A stretch of DNA of 64,000 bases from Chitinophaga pinensis (GCA_945871905.1 CAMBXL010000006.1:62001-126000); one strand, 5' to 3'. Shown: positions 18,575 to 27,669, counted from the first letter of the stretch. The notes: a model not told the origin generated them from the sequence alone. A program made the numbers and translations.

Positions 18575-19072
18575 TCATTTTTGGGGATTATTAACAATGT
18601 ATGATGATATATTGTGATATGAAATTTGATTTTTAATAATGTGTTCGTAATAATTGCGCTGCCAAACTGTTATAATATCTGAATTTTTTCTTGCCCATTT
18701 TGTAACACCTATTTTGAATCCTTTAACCATAGAACCAATAGAATTTGGAATCATTTTTTGAAATTTATTTACATGACTTGTTTCTGATTTCACGCCATCC
18801 AAGTTTATCAATTCAATAATTCCATGAATATGATTGGGCATAATGATAAATTCATGTAAAATGGCGTTTGGAAAATGATCTGGAATTTCTAGCCAGCATT
18901 CTTTCGCTGAGTTTCCTAAATTGTTCAATGTTATATCGCCATTAATAATTTCACCGAAAATACACATTCTATCATTGCAGCAAATTGTAATAAAATATAA
19001 TCCTGATTTTGAATAATCATAGTCTTTTAGTCTAATTGATTTTCTATGATGTATGAATGGATTGAATGTCAT
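18575..19072 (-). CDS. REP-associated tyrosine transposase (RAYT, Y1/HUH family)
   Basis: 165 residues. The HUH motif is in MPNHIHGI (His81, His83) and the catalytic Tyr is in WQRNYYEHI (Tyr141 or Tyr142). The RLKDYDYS and GLYFITICCNDR starts are typical of this family, which nicks single-stranded palindromes. The ORF ends at NNPQK followed by TGA. The same frame continues as QDDKFYK and then TAA. Family members usually continue NNPxxW plus a few residues, so the TGA most likely replaces a conserved TGG Trp codon. The loss of eight residues may or may not inactivate it. Adjacent palindromes are its likely substrates. Confidence 0.85.
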   Translation of the reverse strand: MTFNPFIHHRKSIRLKDYDYSKSGLYFITICCNDRMCIFGEIINGDITLNNLGNSAKECWLEIPDHFPNAILHEFIIMPNHIHGIIELINLDGVKSETSHVNKFQKMIPNSIGSMVKGFKIGVTKWARKNSDIITVWQRNYYEHIIKNQISYHNISSYIVNNPQK

Positions 19073-19663
19073 TTTTTAAAAGTGCCCCTAATGCAAATTT
19101 AAATATTTAGAATAGAAACCAACACATTGTAATACACAAATATTAATTTAGTTAAATCAACAACTTTAATTTAATTTTTCAAGTGTATTTTATCTTGTGA
19201 CTGTGAAATGACAGGGAGTTTAGATTATTATCATAATGCTATGTTGTTGGTCAATAGACTCAACAACGTTTGTCGTTTTACTATATGGTTTTTACAATAT
19301 TTATCCTTCGAATACACCTGTTTAGTCCGCTTCAGTTTTGGCACGAAGTCTATGTGAATTTCCAATTCTTAAGCGTTTTAAAAATCCTGATAAAAAACAC
19401 AAAGCATTAATTTTGAGATATTTAAAGATAATATTGGTATTAAACAACCACTCAAAAATTGGTATTATGATATCATTTTTAAGCGTTTTTTTTAATCTTT
19501 ATTTGTAGTGTTCAATAAAGAAAGATTTACTTAATTAATCTAAATCGATTGAATAAGAATTTTAATTAACCCAGTTAAAATGGGTTAATTCTAAACTTTA
19601 AACTTGTGGTGAACTAGTAGTTGACTAGTTATATTTATTCTATTATTTATTTTTCCTTGAACT
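19073..19663. other. Intergenic region with a 10 bp stem hairpin
   Basis: About 590 bp, AT-rich, with no ORF that I can support. The clearest structure is a perfect hairpin at 19564-19590 (AATTAACCCA / TGGGTTAATT around a 7-base loop). Confidence 0.5.
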
Positions 19664-19694
19664 CAAAAAAAGCCTTTACTAAAAGGCTTTTTTT
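19664..19694 (-). terminator. Rho-independent terminator after the 19.7-21.7 kb gene
   Basis: AAGCCTTT/AAAGGCTT stem with flanking A- and T-runs, 3 nt after the stop codon on the minus strand. Confidence 0.8.
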
Positions 19695-19696
19695 AT

Positions 19697-21739
19697 TTAA
19701 AGTTCGTTGTAAGCTTTGATAAATTTAGCGCCTAGATTCTTGTATGGAGGAATGTAGTCTTTGAACTGAGCATTGTTTTGAAGTTTAACCCCAATCTGTT
19801 TCCATATATCTAACCAAACCAAATCTTTGCCCAAACGAATGGTTTCTGTAATTTCTTGAATAAGTGTGCTGTTTACTACCAATGTACCTACTTGTTTGGT
19901 GCTCACTATTTGAACATCCATGGCATTGTCCATTGCTTTACTTATATTTTGATAACCACCACAACTCCCTAAAATAGCCACTTTATTACTGTGATTCATG
20001 TTTTCTAGCGTGTTTTCTATGTAATAACTGTGTCCACGGTGTACTATCAAATCGGGAAATCTACCGGTTTCTTCAAATAGCTTTTTTAAGTCTTCTCTGC
20101 CCTCAATTTCTGAATGAGGTTTGTTGGCATAAATGAGCATTTTTTTGCCACTTATACTACTCAATAAAACATAATTACCCTTGTCTTCTTTTTTGTATAA
20201 ACTTACAGGATACAATCCCAACCAATGGTTGAATGCTGTTTCGCCATCTTCGTCATCAAAAAAGAAATGTTGCTGAATATGGATGTCGTTCTTAAATAAA
20301 TCAATGCCATAAACACGGTCTAAAGCAGGAATGTTAAACACATAATTTGAGGTGTATTCATTAGGGTCGCCTCCCGTTAATTTAAACAGTAATCCATAAA
20401 TTTTAGTACCGTGTTCATTTTGATCTTGAATACATTTTCTAAGTTCCCTTTTTATAGTTTTAACAAATATTCCTTTAACTTTTTCGTTTTCTAAACTGCC
20501 ATAAGTGTCTGCTACATCCACTGCCGGACCTAAGTCGCCGCCATATTGGTATAAACCGGAAACAAACATGGTAATTAATGCATTTTGTTGACTGTCATTC
20601 ATCGTCAATAAAAAGTCATCTATTTTGTTGTAACCCGCGCATTGTTTTAAAAAAACCCTGAATTTATTGAAATTAAGCTGTTCTAAAAATGCATACCCCG
20701 AAGGCTCTTTTCGTTTTTCATTAAGTCGTTTATACATTCCTAAAAATGAAGACGTAAATACCTCTTCTGCAGAATAAACAATGGAAGTGTATATTTCATA
20801 AGCATTGTCATTGTTGATGGGCGCAAATCGGAAAGGTTCTGTATCTTCGTGTCTAAGGTTAATTTCTACTACCCTAGACATGGCAATTGTTTCTATCTCT
20901 TTGTCAACAGTATAAGAAGCTAAAATGGATTTGTTTTTACGTAAATCAATCAGTGTTTTATAAAACAGAGCTTCATTCTTTGTAATATTTTCAGCTTGTT
21001 GAAAGCTTAGTTTCTTTCGCCATATCAAATCAATCAAAGCATACGATTTAGATTGAACACCATACATTTGGTATAGTTGAATAATGAGCTGAATAACAGA
21101 ATCACGGTTCGACTTTAAACTTCTTTCTATCAAATGATTACTTCCCAAATATTGTTTAATTGAGGCAGGGTCAATTTTTGCTAAATTTGTAATAACCTCA
21201 CTGCCAAGTGGAGTAAATGCCAAGTTTTTAAACTTATTTAAAACCTCAAAAGGATAAAAATTGGCAGCATAAGTCCAATAATTTTTGGCATATGGTTTTA
21301 AGTTAATAATATCGGCAATAATTAAGCTTGATTTGACATCGTTTTTAAGCATTTCAAGCTCTTTTTCTTGGTTGTTTAATTGATACAGTTTTTGCGCCAA
21401 TTTAAAGGCTTTTAAATATTGACTTATATGCGGAATGTCTTGTCTTTGAATTCTTTTTACAGTTTCAAATAATGCCCTAGCATTTCCATCAACCGATTTG
21501 GCATCCAGTTTTAAAATAGTAGTTTGCAGCTCATCAACAAGGGTTATGTATACCAAAAAAGACAAGTTGTTTTGTTGCTGATTGCCAATATTTACCGCAC
21601 TGTCTAAGTCGCCATCGTAAATATCTATGCGGTTTTGTTCATAGTCTATTTGCTTATTCCAATCTACTTTTTGAGCATAGGAAAACTGACTTATGATAAG
21701 TAGAAAGGTTGTGGTTATTGTTAGTTTAATAGTTCCCAT
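19697..21739 (-). CDS. Secreted protein with a possible His/Cys peptidase-like C-terminal domain
   Basis: About 680 residues. An ATG six codons further upstream is possible, but the one at 21739 places a normal signal peptide at the N-terminus (MGTIKLTITTTFLLIISQ). The first ~500 residues are helical and without recognised motifs. The C-terminal domain contains LIVHRGHSYYIENTL followed 20 residues later by VAILGSCGGYQNISKAMD. With this start the candidate residues are His567/His570 and Cys593. A hydrophobic strand ending in H-x-x-H or RGH, followed by a strand ending in S-C-G-G, recalls the His/Cys dyad of clan CD peptidases (caspase, gingipain, CHAT). This is inference. It overlaps the SpoU methyltransferase gene by 19 bp. 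Confidence 0.6.
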   Translation of the reverse strand: MGTIKLTITTTFLLIISQFSYAQKVDWNKQIDYEQNRIDIYDGDLDSAVNIGNQQQNNLSFLVYITLVDELQTTILKLDAKSVDGNARALFETVKRIQRQDIPHISQYLKAFKLAQKLYQLNNQEKELEMLKNDVKSSLIIADIINLKPYAKNYWTYAANFYPFEVLNKFKNLAFTPLGSEVITNLAKIDPASIKQYLGSNHLIERSLKSNRDSVIQLIIQLYQMYGVQSKSYALIDLIWRKKLSFQQAENITKNEALFYKTLIDLRKNKSILASYTVDKEIETIAMSRVVEINLRHEDTEPFRFAPINNDNAYEIYTSIVYSAEEVFTSSFLGMYKRLNEKRKEPSGYAFLEQLNFNKFRVFLKQCAGYNKIDDFLLTMNDSQQNALITMFVSGLYQYGGDLGPAVDVADTYGSLENEKVKGIFVKTIKRELRKCIQDQNEHGTKIYGLLFKLTGGDPNEYTSNYVFNIPALDRVYGIDLFKNDIHIQQHFFFDDEDGETAFNHWLGLYPVSLYKKEDKGNYVLLSSISGKKMLIYANKPHSEIEGREDLKKLFEETGRFPDLIVHRGHSYYIENTLENMNHSNKVAILGSCGGYQNISKAMDNAMDVQIVSTKQVGTLVVNSTLIQEITETIRLGKDLVWLDIWKQIGVKLQNNAQFKDYIPPYKNLGAKFIKAYNEL

Positions 21740-22242
21740 AATATGATGCCTGCACATACTGATACATTGAATGAATGTTTGGTTCCAAATTGAGGAATTT
21801 CAATACATGTTTCGCAATATTTTAATACATTTTCATTGACTCCTTCTACTTCATTCCCAAATATGATGCCGTATTTTTTATTAGGGTCTAATTGGAAAGT
21901 TCCCAAAGGGGTACTTTCTGCGACTTGTTCCACTGCCAATAAGGTAAATCCCTCACTAATCAGTTGTTTGCAAAGTTCCTCTGTACTTGAATGATAATGC
22001 CAATTGACACTGTCTTCGGCGCCTAAAGCGGTTTTGTGTATTTCGCGATGTGGAGGGGTAGCCGTAATACCACACAGATAAAGTGTGTCAATCCCAAAAC
22101 CATCACAAGTTCTAAAAATACTACCCACATTATTCATGCTTCTAACTTCGTCTAAAATAACACAAACAGAGTTGTTATTAGAACGTTTAAAGGTTTCAAT
22201 ATCTACTCTGTTTAATTCGTCTAATTTTAGTTTTTTAAACAT
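21721..22242 (-). CDS. SpoU/TrmH family RNA 2'-O-methyltransferase
   Basis: 173 residues from the ATG at 22242; an in-frame ATG five codons earlier lacks support. SPOUT motifs in order: 1, LDEVRSMNNVGSIFRTCDGFG; 2, IIFGNEVEGV; 3, IPQFGTKHSFNVSVCAGI. These form the SAM-binding knot. Motif 3 has HSFNVS where many members have KSLNVS. The short length and missing N-terminal extension fit TrmH or TrmL-like tRNA methyltransferases, but the target nucleotide cannot be read from sequence. It overlaps the downstream secreted-protein gene. Confidence 0.88.
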   Translation of the reverse strand: MFKKLKLDELNRVDIETFKRSNNNSVCVILDEVRSMNNVGSIFRTCDGFGIDTLYLCGITATPPHREIHKTALGAEDSVNWHYHSSTEELCKQLISEGFTLLAVEQVAESTPLGTFQLDPNKKYGIIFGNEVEGVNENVLKYCETCIEIPQFGTKHSFNVSVCAGIILWELLN

Positions 22243-22348
22243 AAATATACAGAGCAAACCTAAGCTTTATTCATTGAATATTCAATGAAAGTTTTATTGA
22301 TAAAATGTGGATGTGTATTGAATAGAGTGCATTATTTTGCGTAAAGTT

Positions 22349-24952
22349 TTGAGTACAAAAAAGAACGACAATCCCACCCCTTTGATGAAACAGTATTTTG
22401 GGTTCAAGCAAAAGTACCCAGGAGCCTTGTTATTATTCAGAGTAGGTGATTTTTATGAAACCTTTGGTGAAGATGCAATTGTGGCCTCTAAGGTGCTAGG
22501 TATTGTATTAACCAAAAGAGGAAGTGGCAGTGCAAGTGAAATTGAATTGGCTGGTTTTCCACACCATTCTCTCGATACCTATTTACCCAAATTGGTAAGA
22601 GCAGGTCACCGTGTAGCAATATGCGACCAACTCGAAGATCCTAAAATGGCAAAGGGGATTGTTAAACGTGGTGTTACTGAATTGGTTACTCCTGGCGTGG
22701 TTTTTAATGACAAGGTTTTAGACACCCATACTAGCAATTATTTGGCTGCCGTTTATTTCGAAAATCAAACAGTAGCTTGTTCTTTTTTGGACATCTCAAC
22801 AGGGGAGTTTTTGGTTGCCGAAGGTCATGCCGATTATATCGAAAAACTTCTCAATAGCCTCAGACCGTCTGAGGTTATTATTAGCAAAAAACAAATTGAA
22901 CAATTTAAAACCCTAAGCCAAGATAAATTCTATCAATTTGCTATTGATGATTGGGTTTTTCAATTCGATTATTGTAATGAAAAGTTGTTGAATCATTTCG
23001 GCACTACAACGCTTAAAGGTTTTGGAATAGGACATTTAAAAGCAGCTATTGTTGCGGCAGGAAGTGCGCTATATTATTTGGAACACAATCAGCAAAACAA
23101 TATTGGACATATAAATTCTATAAGTAGAATTGACGAAGAAAAATATGTGTGGTTTGACCAATTTACCATCAGAAATCTCGAAATTTTATATCCTAGCTAT
23201 CCCGGCGGAAAAAGTTTGATAGATATTTTGGATTTAACCCGAACTCCTATGGGAAGTAGGTTGCTTAAAAAATGGGTGGTATTGCCTCTGAAGGATTTAC
23301 ACGAAATTAATCAAAGATTAAATACTGTTGAAATATTGATTAATAATGATGAATCTCTGCAACAGTTCAGTGACTTGTTAACCCAATGTGGTGATGTTGA
23401 AAGAATAATTTCCAAAATCTCATTGATGAGAGCAAATCCAAGAGAAATATTACAACTTGGAAAAGCGCTTGACTGTGTTTTGAAAATTAAAAACATTAGC
23501 TCTCAACTTACGGGCACAGAAATGCAGGTATTTGCTGAACAACTGAACCCATGTACACTGCTTAAGGATAAAATATTTAAAGAATTAAAAACAGATGCAC
23601 CAGCATTGGTTAATAAAGGGGGTGTTATAAATGAAGGAGTTGATGCCGAGTTAGATGAAATAAGAGGGCTGCAAACCAATGGCAAAGAAAAACTATTAGA
23701 AATTCAAAAAAGGGAAATTGAGCGAACGGGAATTAGTTCCTTAAAAATTGCGTTTAATTCGGTGTTTGGCTATTATTTGGAGGTAACCAATACACACAAA
23801 GACAAAGTGCCCGAAGATTGGATTAGAAAGCAAACTCTTACCAATGCAGAAAGATACATTACAGAGGAGCTTAAAGAGTATGAAGATAAAATTTTAAGTG
23901 CAGAATCTAAGTTATTAGAAATAGAAACCCGCTTGTATAATGAACTTTTACAACACATGGTTTCTTACGTTTCGGCTATTCAGTTAAATAGTCATCTACT
24001 AGCCAAATTAGATTGCTTACTAAGCTTTGCACAATTGGCTATTGCTAATCAATATTCTAAACCTATTATCAACGATACTTTCGATTTAAACCTTATTGGT
24101 TGCAGACATCCTGTTATTGAAAAACAACTGGGTTTTGACAAAACATACATTCCCAACAATGTTGAACTTAAGCAAGAAACCCAAAGAATTATTATATTAA
24201 CTGGTCCTAACATGAGTGGTAAAAGTGCCATTTTAAGACAAACTGCATTGGCAGTATTGATGGGGCAAATAGGTTGTTATGTGGCTGCAGAACAAGCGAC
24301 TTTTGGTTGGGTTGATAGAATTTATACTAGGGTAGGGGCAAGCGATAATATTTCGGGAGGCGAAAGTACGTTTATGGTGGAAATGATAGAAACCGCCGGA
24401 ATATTAAATAATATAAGCAAAAGAAGTTTGATATTGTTAGACGAAATAGGAAGAGGTACTAGCACTTTTGATGGCGTTTCTTTGGCTTGGGCAATAGCTG
24501 AGTATTTGGGCAAACATCCTGAAATGCCTAAAACCATTTTTGCAACCCATTATCACGAGTTAAACGAATTGGAAAAAAACATAGAGGGAATTGTTAATTA
24601 TCATATTTCTGTTCAGGAAACTAAGGACAATGTGATATTTTTAAGAAAATTAGTAAAAGGAGGAAGTGAACACAGTTTTGGAATACACGTAGCCCGCATG
24701 GCAGGAGTTCCCAAAACAGTGGTAAGTAGGGCAGAACAAATATTGATTGAGTTAGAGAAAGACCGTTCGCAAATAAGCGGAAGAGAAACTTTAAAATCGA
24801 TGAAAGTACCCCAATATCAACTCACTATGTTTGGTGTAAGTGACCCCAAATTAGAGGCATTACATCAAAAAATTCAAAACCTAGAACTCAATGCCATGAC
24901 TCCGATTGATGCCTTAATGAAATTGCAGGAATTAAAAGGGATGGTGGAATAG
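22349..24952 (+). CDS. mutS: DNA mismatch repair protein MutS
   Basis: 867 residues from the TTG at 22349. That start gives MSTKKNDNPTPLMKQYFGF, matching the usual N-terminus; another TTG four codons upstream is possible. The mismatch-reading motif is LLFRVGDFYETFGEDA, with the Phe-x-Glu pair. The ATPase domain has Walker A GPNMSGKSA at about 619-627, SGGESTFMVEM (ABC signature-like), Walker B LILLDEIGRGTSTFDG and FATHYHEL. The C-terminal KVPQYQLTMFG and the helix-turn-helix tail are present. It works with MutL, encoded 4.5 kb downstream as a separate unit. Confidence 0.97.
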   Translation: MSTKKNDNPTPLMKQYFGFKQKYPGALLLFRVGDFYETFGEDAIVASKVLGIVLTKRGSGSASEIELAGFPHHSLDTYLPKLVRAGHRVAICDQLEDPKMAKGIVKRGVTELVTPGVVFNDKVLDTHTSNYLAAVYFENQTVACSFLDISTGEFLVAEGHADYIEKLLNSLRPSEVIISKKQIEQFKTLSQDKFYQFAIDDWVFQFDYCNEKLLNHFGTTTLKGFGIGHLKAAIVAAGSALYYLEHNQQNNIGHINSISRIDEEKYVWFDQFTIRNLEILYPSYPGGKSLIDILDLTRTPMGSRLLKKWVVLPLKDLHEINQRLNTVEILINNDESLQQFSDLLTQCGDVERIISKISLMRANPREILQLGKALDCVLKIKNISSQLTGTEMQVFAEQLNPCTLLKDKIFKELKTDAPALVNKGGVINEGVDAELDEIRGLQTNGKEKLLEIQKREIERTGISSLKIAFNSVFGYYLEVTNTHKDKVPEDWIRKQTLTNAERYITEELKEYEDKILSAESKLLEIETRLYNELLQHMVSYVSAIQLNSHLLAKLDCLLSFAQLAIANQYSKPIINDTFDLNLIGCRHPVIEKQLGFDKTYIPNNVELKQETQRIIILTGPNMSGKSAILRQTALAVLMGQIGCYVAAEQATFGWVDRIYTRVGASDNISGGESTFMVEMIETAGILNNISKRSLILLDEIGRGTSTFDGVSLAWAIAEYLGKHPEMPKTIFATHYHELNELEKNIEGIVNYHISVQETKDNVIFLRKLVKGGSEHSFGIHVARMAGVPKTVVSRAEQILIELEKDRSQISGRETLKSMKVPQYQLTMFGVSDPKLEALHQKIQNLELNAMTPIDALMKLQELKGMVE

Positions 24953-25437
24953 GTTATCTTGGGTCTTGATTAATTGTTTCACGCCCTTTAGCGTGATTGT
25001 TAAATTGTTAAATTAAGCCGTTGTTGGTCTTGGCTTAGCCGAGACCAACGACAAGTAAAGAAAATTGAGTTGTTGGTTTCGGCTAAGCCGAGTCAAACAA
25101 CAGCACAAAATTGTTAAATGTTGCATGGTTTCACACCCTTCAGCGTGAGGCTATACTTAGGTTCTCTAAGGTAGGAAAAGAGATGTAAAAAGTGTAATTC
25201 TCGAAAAGCAAAGCCCAAACATGCCACATAAAAAGAATTAGCTCCCTATAAGATTAGGGTGAAGACTTGGTTTTATTTTTCAATAGCTATAAAATTTATA
25301 TCGACAATATTGTCTTAATTATATTATAAAAGATATAAAAATAATTAAAATGTATACAATTATAGTATTAATAATATAAAATAGTAAAAATGTTGTAAAA
25401 ATATATGGATAAACATATAATTTATGATAAAAATTAG
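24953..25437. repeat. Intergenic region with several short palindromic repeats
   Basis: About 485 bp without a gene. It holds two copies of a REP-like element, TTTCACGCCCTTTAGCGTGA near 24977 and TTTCACACCCTTCAGCGTGA near 25129; the same family recurs in inverse orientation near 2947 and 3183. Between them are two related hairpins built on GGCTTAGCC (25031) and GGCTAAGCC (25081), each flanked by GTTGTTGGT-type arms. The right half is AT-rich and leads to the HipB promoter. Confidence 0.7.
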
Positions 25438-25445
25438 TATATTTG
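25438..25445 (+). promoter_or_regulatory. Bacteroidota -7 box for the HipBST-like operon
   Basis: TATATTTG, 18 nt before the ATG of the HTH gene. HipB-type repressors normally bind around such a promoter, but I see no clear operator palindrome. Confidence 0.5.
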
Positions 25446-25463
25446 TAGGCTATTTAATATAAA

Positions 25464-25700
25464 ATGAAGGCAAATAACTATACATCTATTGCACTATTTG
25501 TTAAAAAAAAACGAAAAGAAACGAAACTGACCCAAGTAGAACTTGCTACAAAGGCGGGTGTAGGTTTGAATTTTGTTAGAGATTTAGAGCAAAATAAAAA
25601 AAAAACATTAAGGGTAGATAAAGTCAATGATGTGTTAATACTTTTTGGTCACGAGTTAGCTCCCACACCAATAGACAGAGAAAAATTAATTAACAGATGA
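25464..25700 (+). CDS. HTH regulator/antitoxin, HipB-like
   Basis: 78 residues: a single Cro/CI-type helix-turn-helix (KLTQVELATKAGVGLNFVRD at about 22-41), then KTLRVDKVNDVLILFGHEL. This is the HipB-type arrangement found before HipA genes. It should bind operator DNA and the toxin complex and repress its own operon. The gene overlaps the next one by 4 bp (ATGA), so the two are translationally coupled. Confidence 0.85.
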   Translation: MKANNYTSIALFVKKKRKETKLTQVELATKAGVGLNFVRDLEQNKKKTLRVDKVNDVLILFGHELAPTPIDREKLINR

Positions 25701-26023
25701 CAATTTTGAGAAAAGGTGCAGTATATATTCATCAAGAATTGGCTGGTTTTGTTCAAGAAACGGAATTGGGTTATGAATTTAGATACACAGATGATTATTT
25801 AAACCAATCCAAACCTTTGCCTATCAGCAACACATTGCCAATTAATACACAAATCTATTCGTCAAAGGTACTTTTCCCTTTTTTTGATGGATTGATACCT
25901 GAGGGATGGTTGCTTGACATAGCTCAAACAAATTGGAAACTAAACCATTCCGATAGAATGGGATTATTACTTGCATGCTGCAAAGATTGCATAGGCGCTG
26001 TAAGTATTGTTGAGATAAAATAG
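25697..26023 (+). CDS. HipA N-terminal-domain protein, HipS-like
   Basis: 108 residues corresponding only to the N-subdomain of HipA. It has VYIHQELAGFVQETELGYEFRY at the start and, near the end, FPFFDGLIPEGWLLDIAQ and GLLLACCKDCIGAVSI, matching the FDGLLPEG and LL...DCIGAVS-type motifs of that domain. In the HipBST systems this separate small protein (HipS) is the antitoxin that blocks the kinase. It lies between the HTH gene and the kinase gene, exactly the HipB-HipS-HipT order. Whether it neutralises the toxin here is inference. Confidence 0.8.
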   Translation: MTILRKGAVYIHQELAGFVQETELGYEFRYTDDYLNQSKPLPISNTLPINTQIYSSKVLFPFFDGLIPEGWLLDIAQTNWKLNHSDRMGLLLACCKDCIGAVSIVEIK

Positions 26024-26045
26024 AGGAATTTTAAAGTTCCAAGAA

Positions 26046-27083
26046 ATGAAAAATTTTAAAAAGAAATACCTAGAAGAAAAAGCACGTAGATTGTCTGTCA
26101 ATCAAGTGGAAGAAACGCGTGTTGATTTTTTGGTCCCAAATAAGTGTTTGTACTGTTATGAACCATTAGACAACAAAAAAAGTGATTTTCACGAGGCGTG
26201 TAACAGAAAAATATTCGCACAAGCGGAAACACCTTTACTTTCTTATTCAAAAGAACAATTGGAAAGTCTAGCTAAAAAAATAATACACAGTCAAATGGCT
26301 GTTACTGGGGTGCAAGCAAAGGTATCCTTGAGTATACATAGAAAAGAGGAGTTGAATCAAGTCAAAAAACTAACAATAGTGGGTTTGTATGGCGATTACA
26401 TATTAAAACCACCTTCTGTTCATTATGAACAATTGCCAGAGAATGAGCATCTGACCATGAAGTTGGCACATTTATGTGGTTTAAAAACAGTGCCTCACAG
26501 CTTGGTGCGATTGAAAGACAATACTTTATGTTATATCACTAAAAGAATAGACCGACACAAAATGGGCAAGTTTCACATGGAAGATATGTGCCAACTCACA
26601 GAAAGATTGACCGAAGATAAATACAAAGGAAGTCATGAACAAGTGGCAAAAACCATCCTAAAATATTCATCAAATCCTTTACTAGATGTAAGCAATTTTT
26701 ACGAATTGGTATTGTTTTGTTTTTTTACGGGCAATGCAGACATGCACCTAAAGAATTTCTCTTTATTGGGAGATGCTATGGGTAATTATTCCTTGTCTCC
26801 TGCTTACGATTTACTTAATACAGCATTGGTAATACAGTCAGACAAAGAAGAATTGGCTTTAACTTTGAATGGCAAAAAAAGTAAGTTAAAATACAATGAT
26901 TTCTTGGTGGCTTACGAAACCACTGGATTAAACAAAAAAGTATTGGATAATACCTTAGAAAATTTTAAATATTGTTTATTTGAGTTTGAAAATTTGATAA
27001 ACAAAAGCTTTTTGAGCGATGAATACAAACAAGGCTATTTGGATTTAATAAAAGACAGATACAAAAGGTTTGGATTGCTTTGA
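26046..27083 (+). CDS. HipT-like serine/threonine kinase toxin (HipA C-terminal domain)
   Basis: 345 residues; lacks the HipA N-subdomain, which is encoded separately upstream. An N-terminal zinc-knuckle-like motif is seen at CLYC..HEAC (Cys34, Cys37, His49, Cys52), absent from classical HipA and HipT. The Gly-rich loop is MAVTGVQAKVSL (84-95). The HipA-type catalytic loop is TGNADMHLKNF (Asp232, Asn237) and the metal-binding Asp is Asp255 in SPAYDLL. In HipT kinases the loop carries an autophosphorylated SxS pair; here the equivalent positions read Ala85-Val-Thr87. Known HipA and HipT kinases phosphorylate aminoacyl-tRNA synthetases; the target here is unknown. Confidence 0.85.
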   Translation: MKNFKKKYLEEKARRLSVNQVEETRVDFLVPNKCLYCYEPLDNKKSDFHEACNRKIFAQAETPLLSYSKEQLESLAKKIIHSQMAVTGVQAKVSLSIHRKEELNQVKKLTIVGLYGDYILKPPSVHYEQLPENEHLTMKLAHLCGLKTVPHSLVRLKDNTLCYITKRIDRHKMGKFHMEDMCQLTERLTEDKYKGSHEQVAKTILKYSSNPLLDVSNFYELVLFCFFTGNADMHLKNFSLLGDAMGNYSLSPAYDLLNTALVIQSDKEELALTLNGKKSKLKYNDFLVAYETTGLNKKVLDNTLENFKYCLFEFENLINKSFLSDEYKQGYLDLIKDRYKRFGLL

Positions 27084-27327
27084 TAGTGATAAAATGTTCA
27101 AGGACATTTATATCAATGAAGAATTCATAAAGGGATTTTTTTAATTTCCCTCTATTTAAGGATGTTATTTGATGGATTTTTAAAACTTTTCCAAAATCAT
27201 TAATCGTTGATATTACAGAGCGTAGCCATTTTTAATTACTTAAAAACGGTTATAAATGGTTAAAATTTTTTATTGGTAATTGAGTACCCCAACTTTGCAC
27301 CATCAATTATTTAAAAATTTGTATATT

Positions 27328-27669
27328 ATGAACAATTTAAGAAATCGTGTTTTATTAATCGGCCGATTAGGGGCACAACCAGAAACCAAAACTTTAGCTA
27401 ACGGAAGCACATTAACCCGTTTTAACTTAGCCACCTCCGAGTCATACAAAAATGACAAAGGAGAGCGTATTACAGACACCCAATGGCACAACATTACCAC
27501 TTGGGGTAAAGTAGCTGAACTTGCAGCACAATTGCTAGACAAAGGCAAAGAAGTTGTTGTAGAAGGAAAACTAGTAAGCAGAGCTTACACAGACAAAGAT
27601 GGTGTAAAACGCTATGTTACCGAAATCGTTGCAAACGACCTTTTATTGGTGGGTGCTAAGGCACAATAA
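27328..27669 (+). CDS. ssb: Single-stranded DNA-binding protein
   Basis: 113 residues from the ATG at 27328; an upstream in-frame extension to 27280 would add residues unlike any SSB and covers the promoter region. OB-fold motifs: NRVLLIGRLGAQPETK, LTRFNLATSESYKN, WHNITTWGKVAELAAQLLDKG and VEGKLVSRAYTDKDGVKRY. The protein ends soon after the OB fold (LLLVGAKAQ) and lacks the acidic DDDIPF tail used to recruit partner proteins. So it is probably a secondary or tailless SSB. A strong terminator follows. Confidence 0.93.
   Translation: MNNLRNRVLLIGRLGAQPETKTLANGSTLTRFNLATSESYKNDKGERITDTQWHNITTWGKVAELAAQLLDKGKEVVVEGKLVSRAYTDKDGVKRYVTEIVANDLLLVGAKAQ

Noticed and set aside
27280..27327. N-terminal extension of ssb
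   Set aside because: The extra residues do not resemble SSB and cover the likely promoter; the ATG at 27328 gives the standard start.
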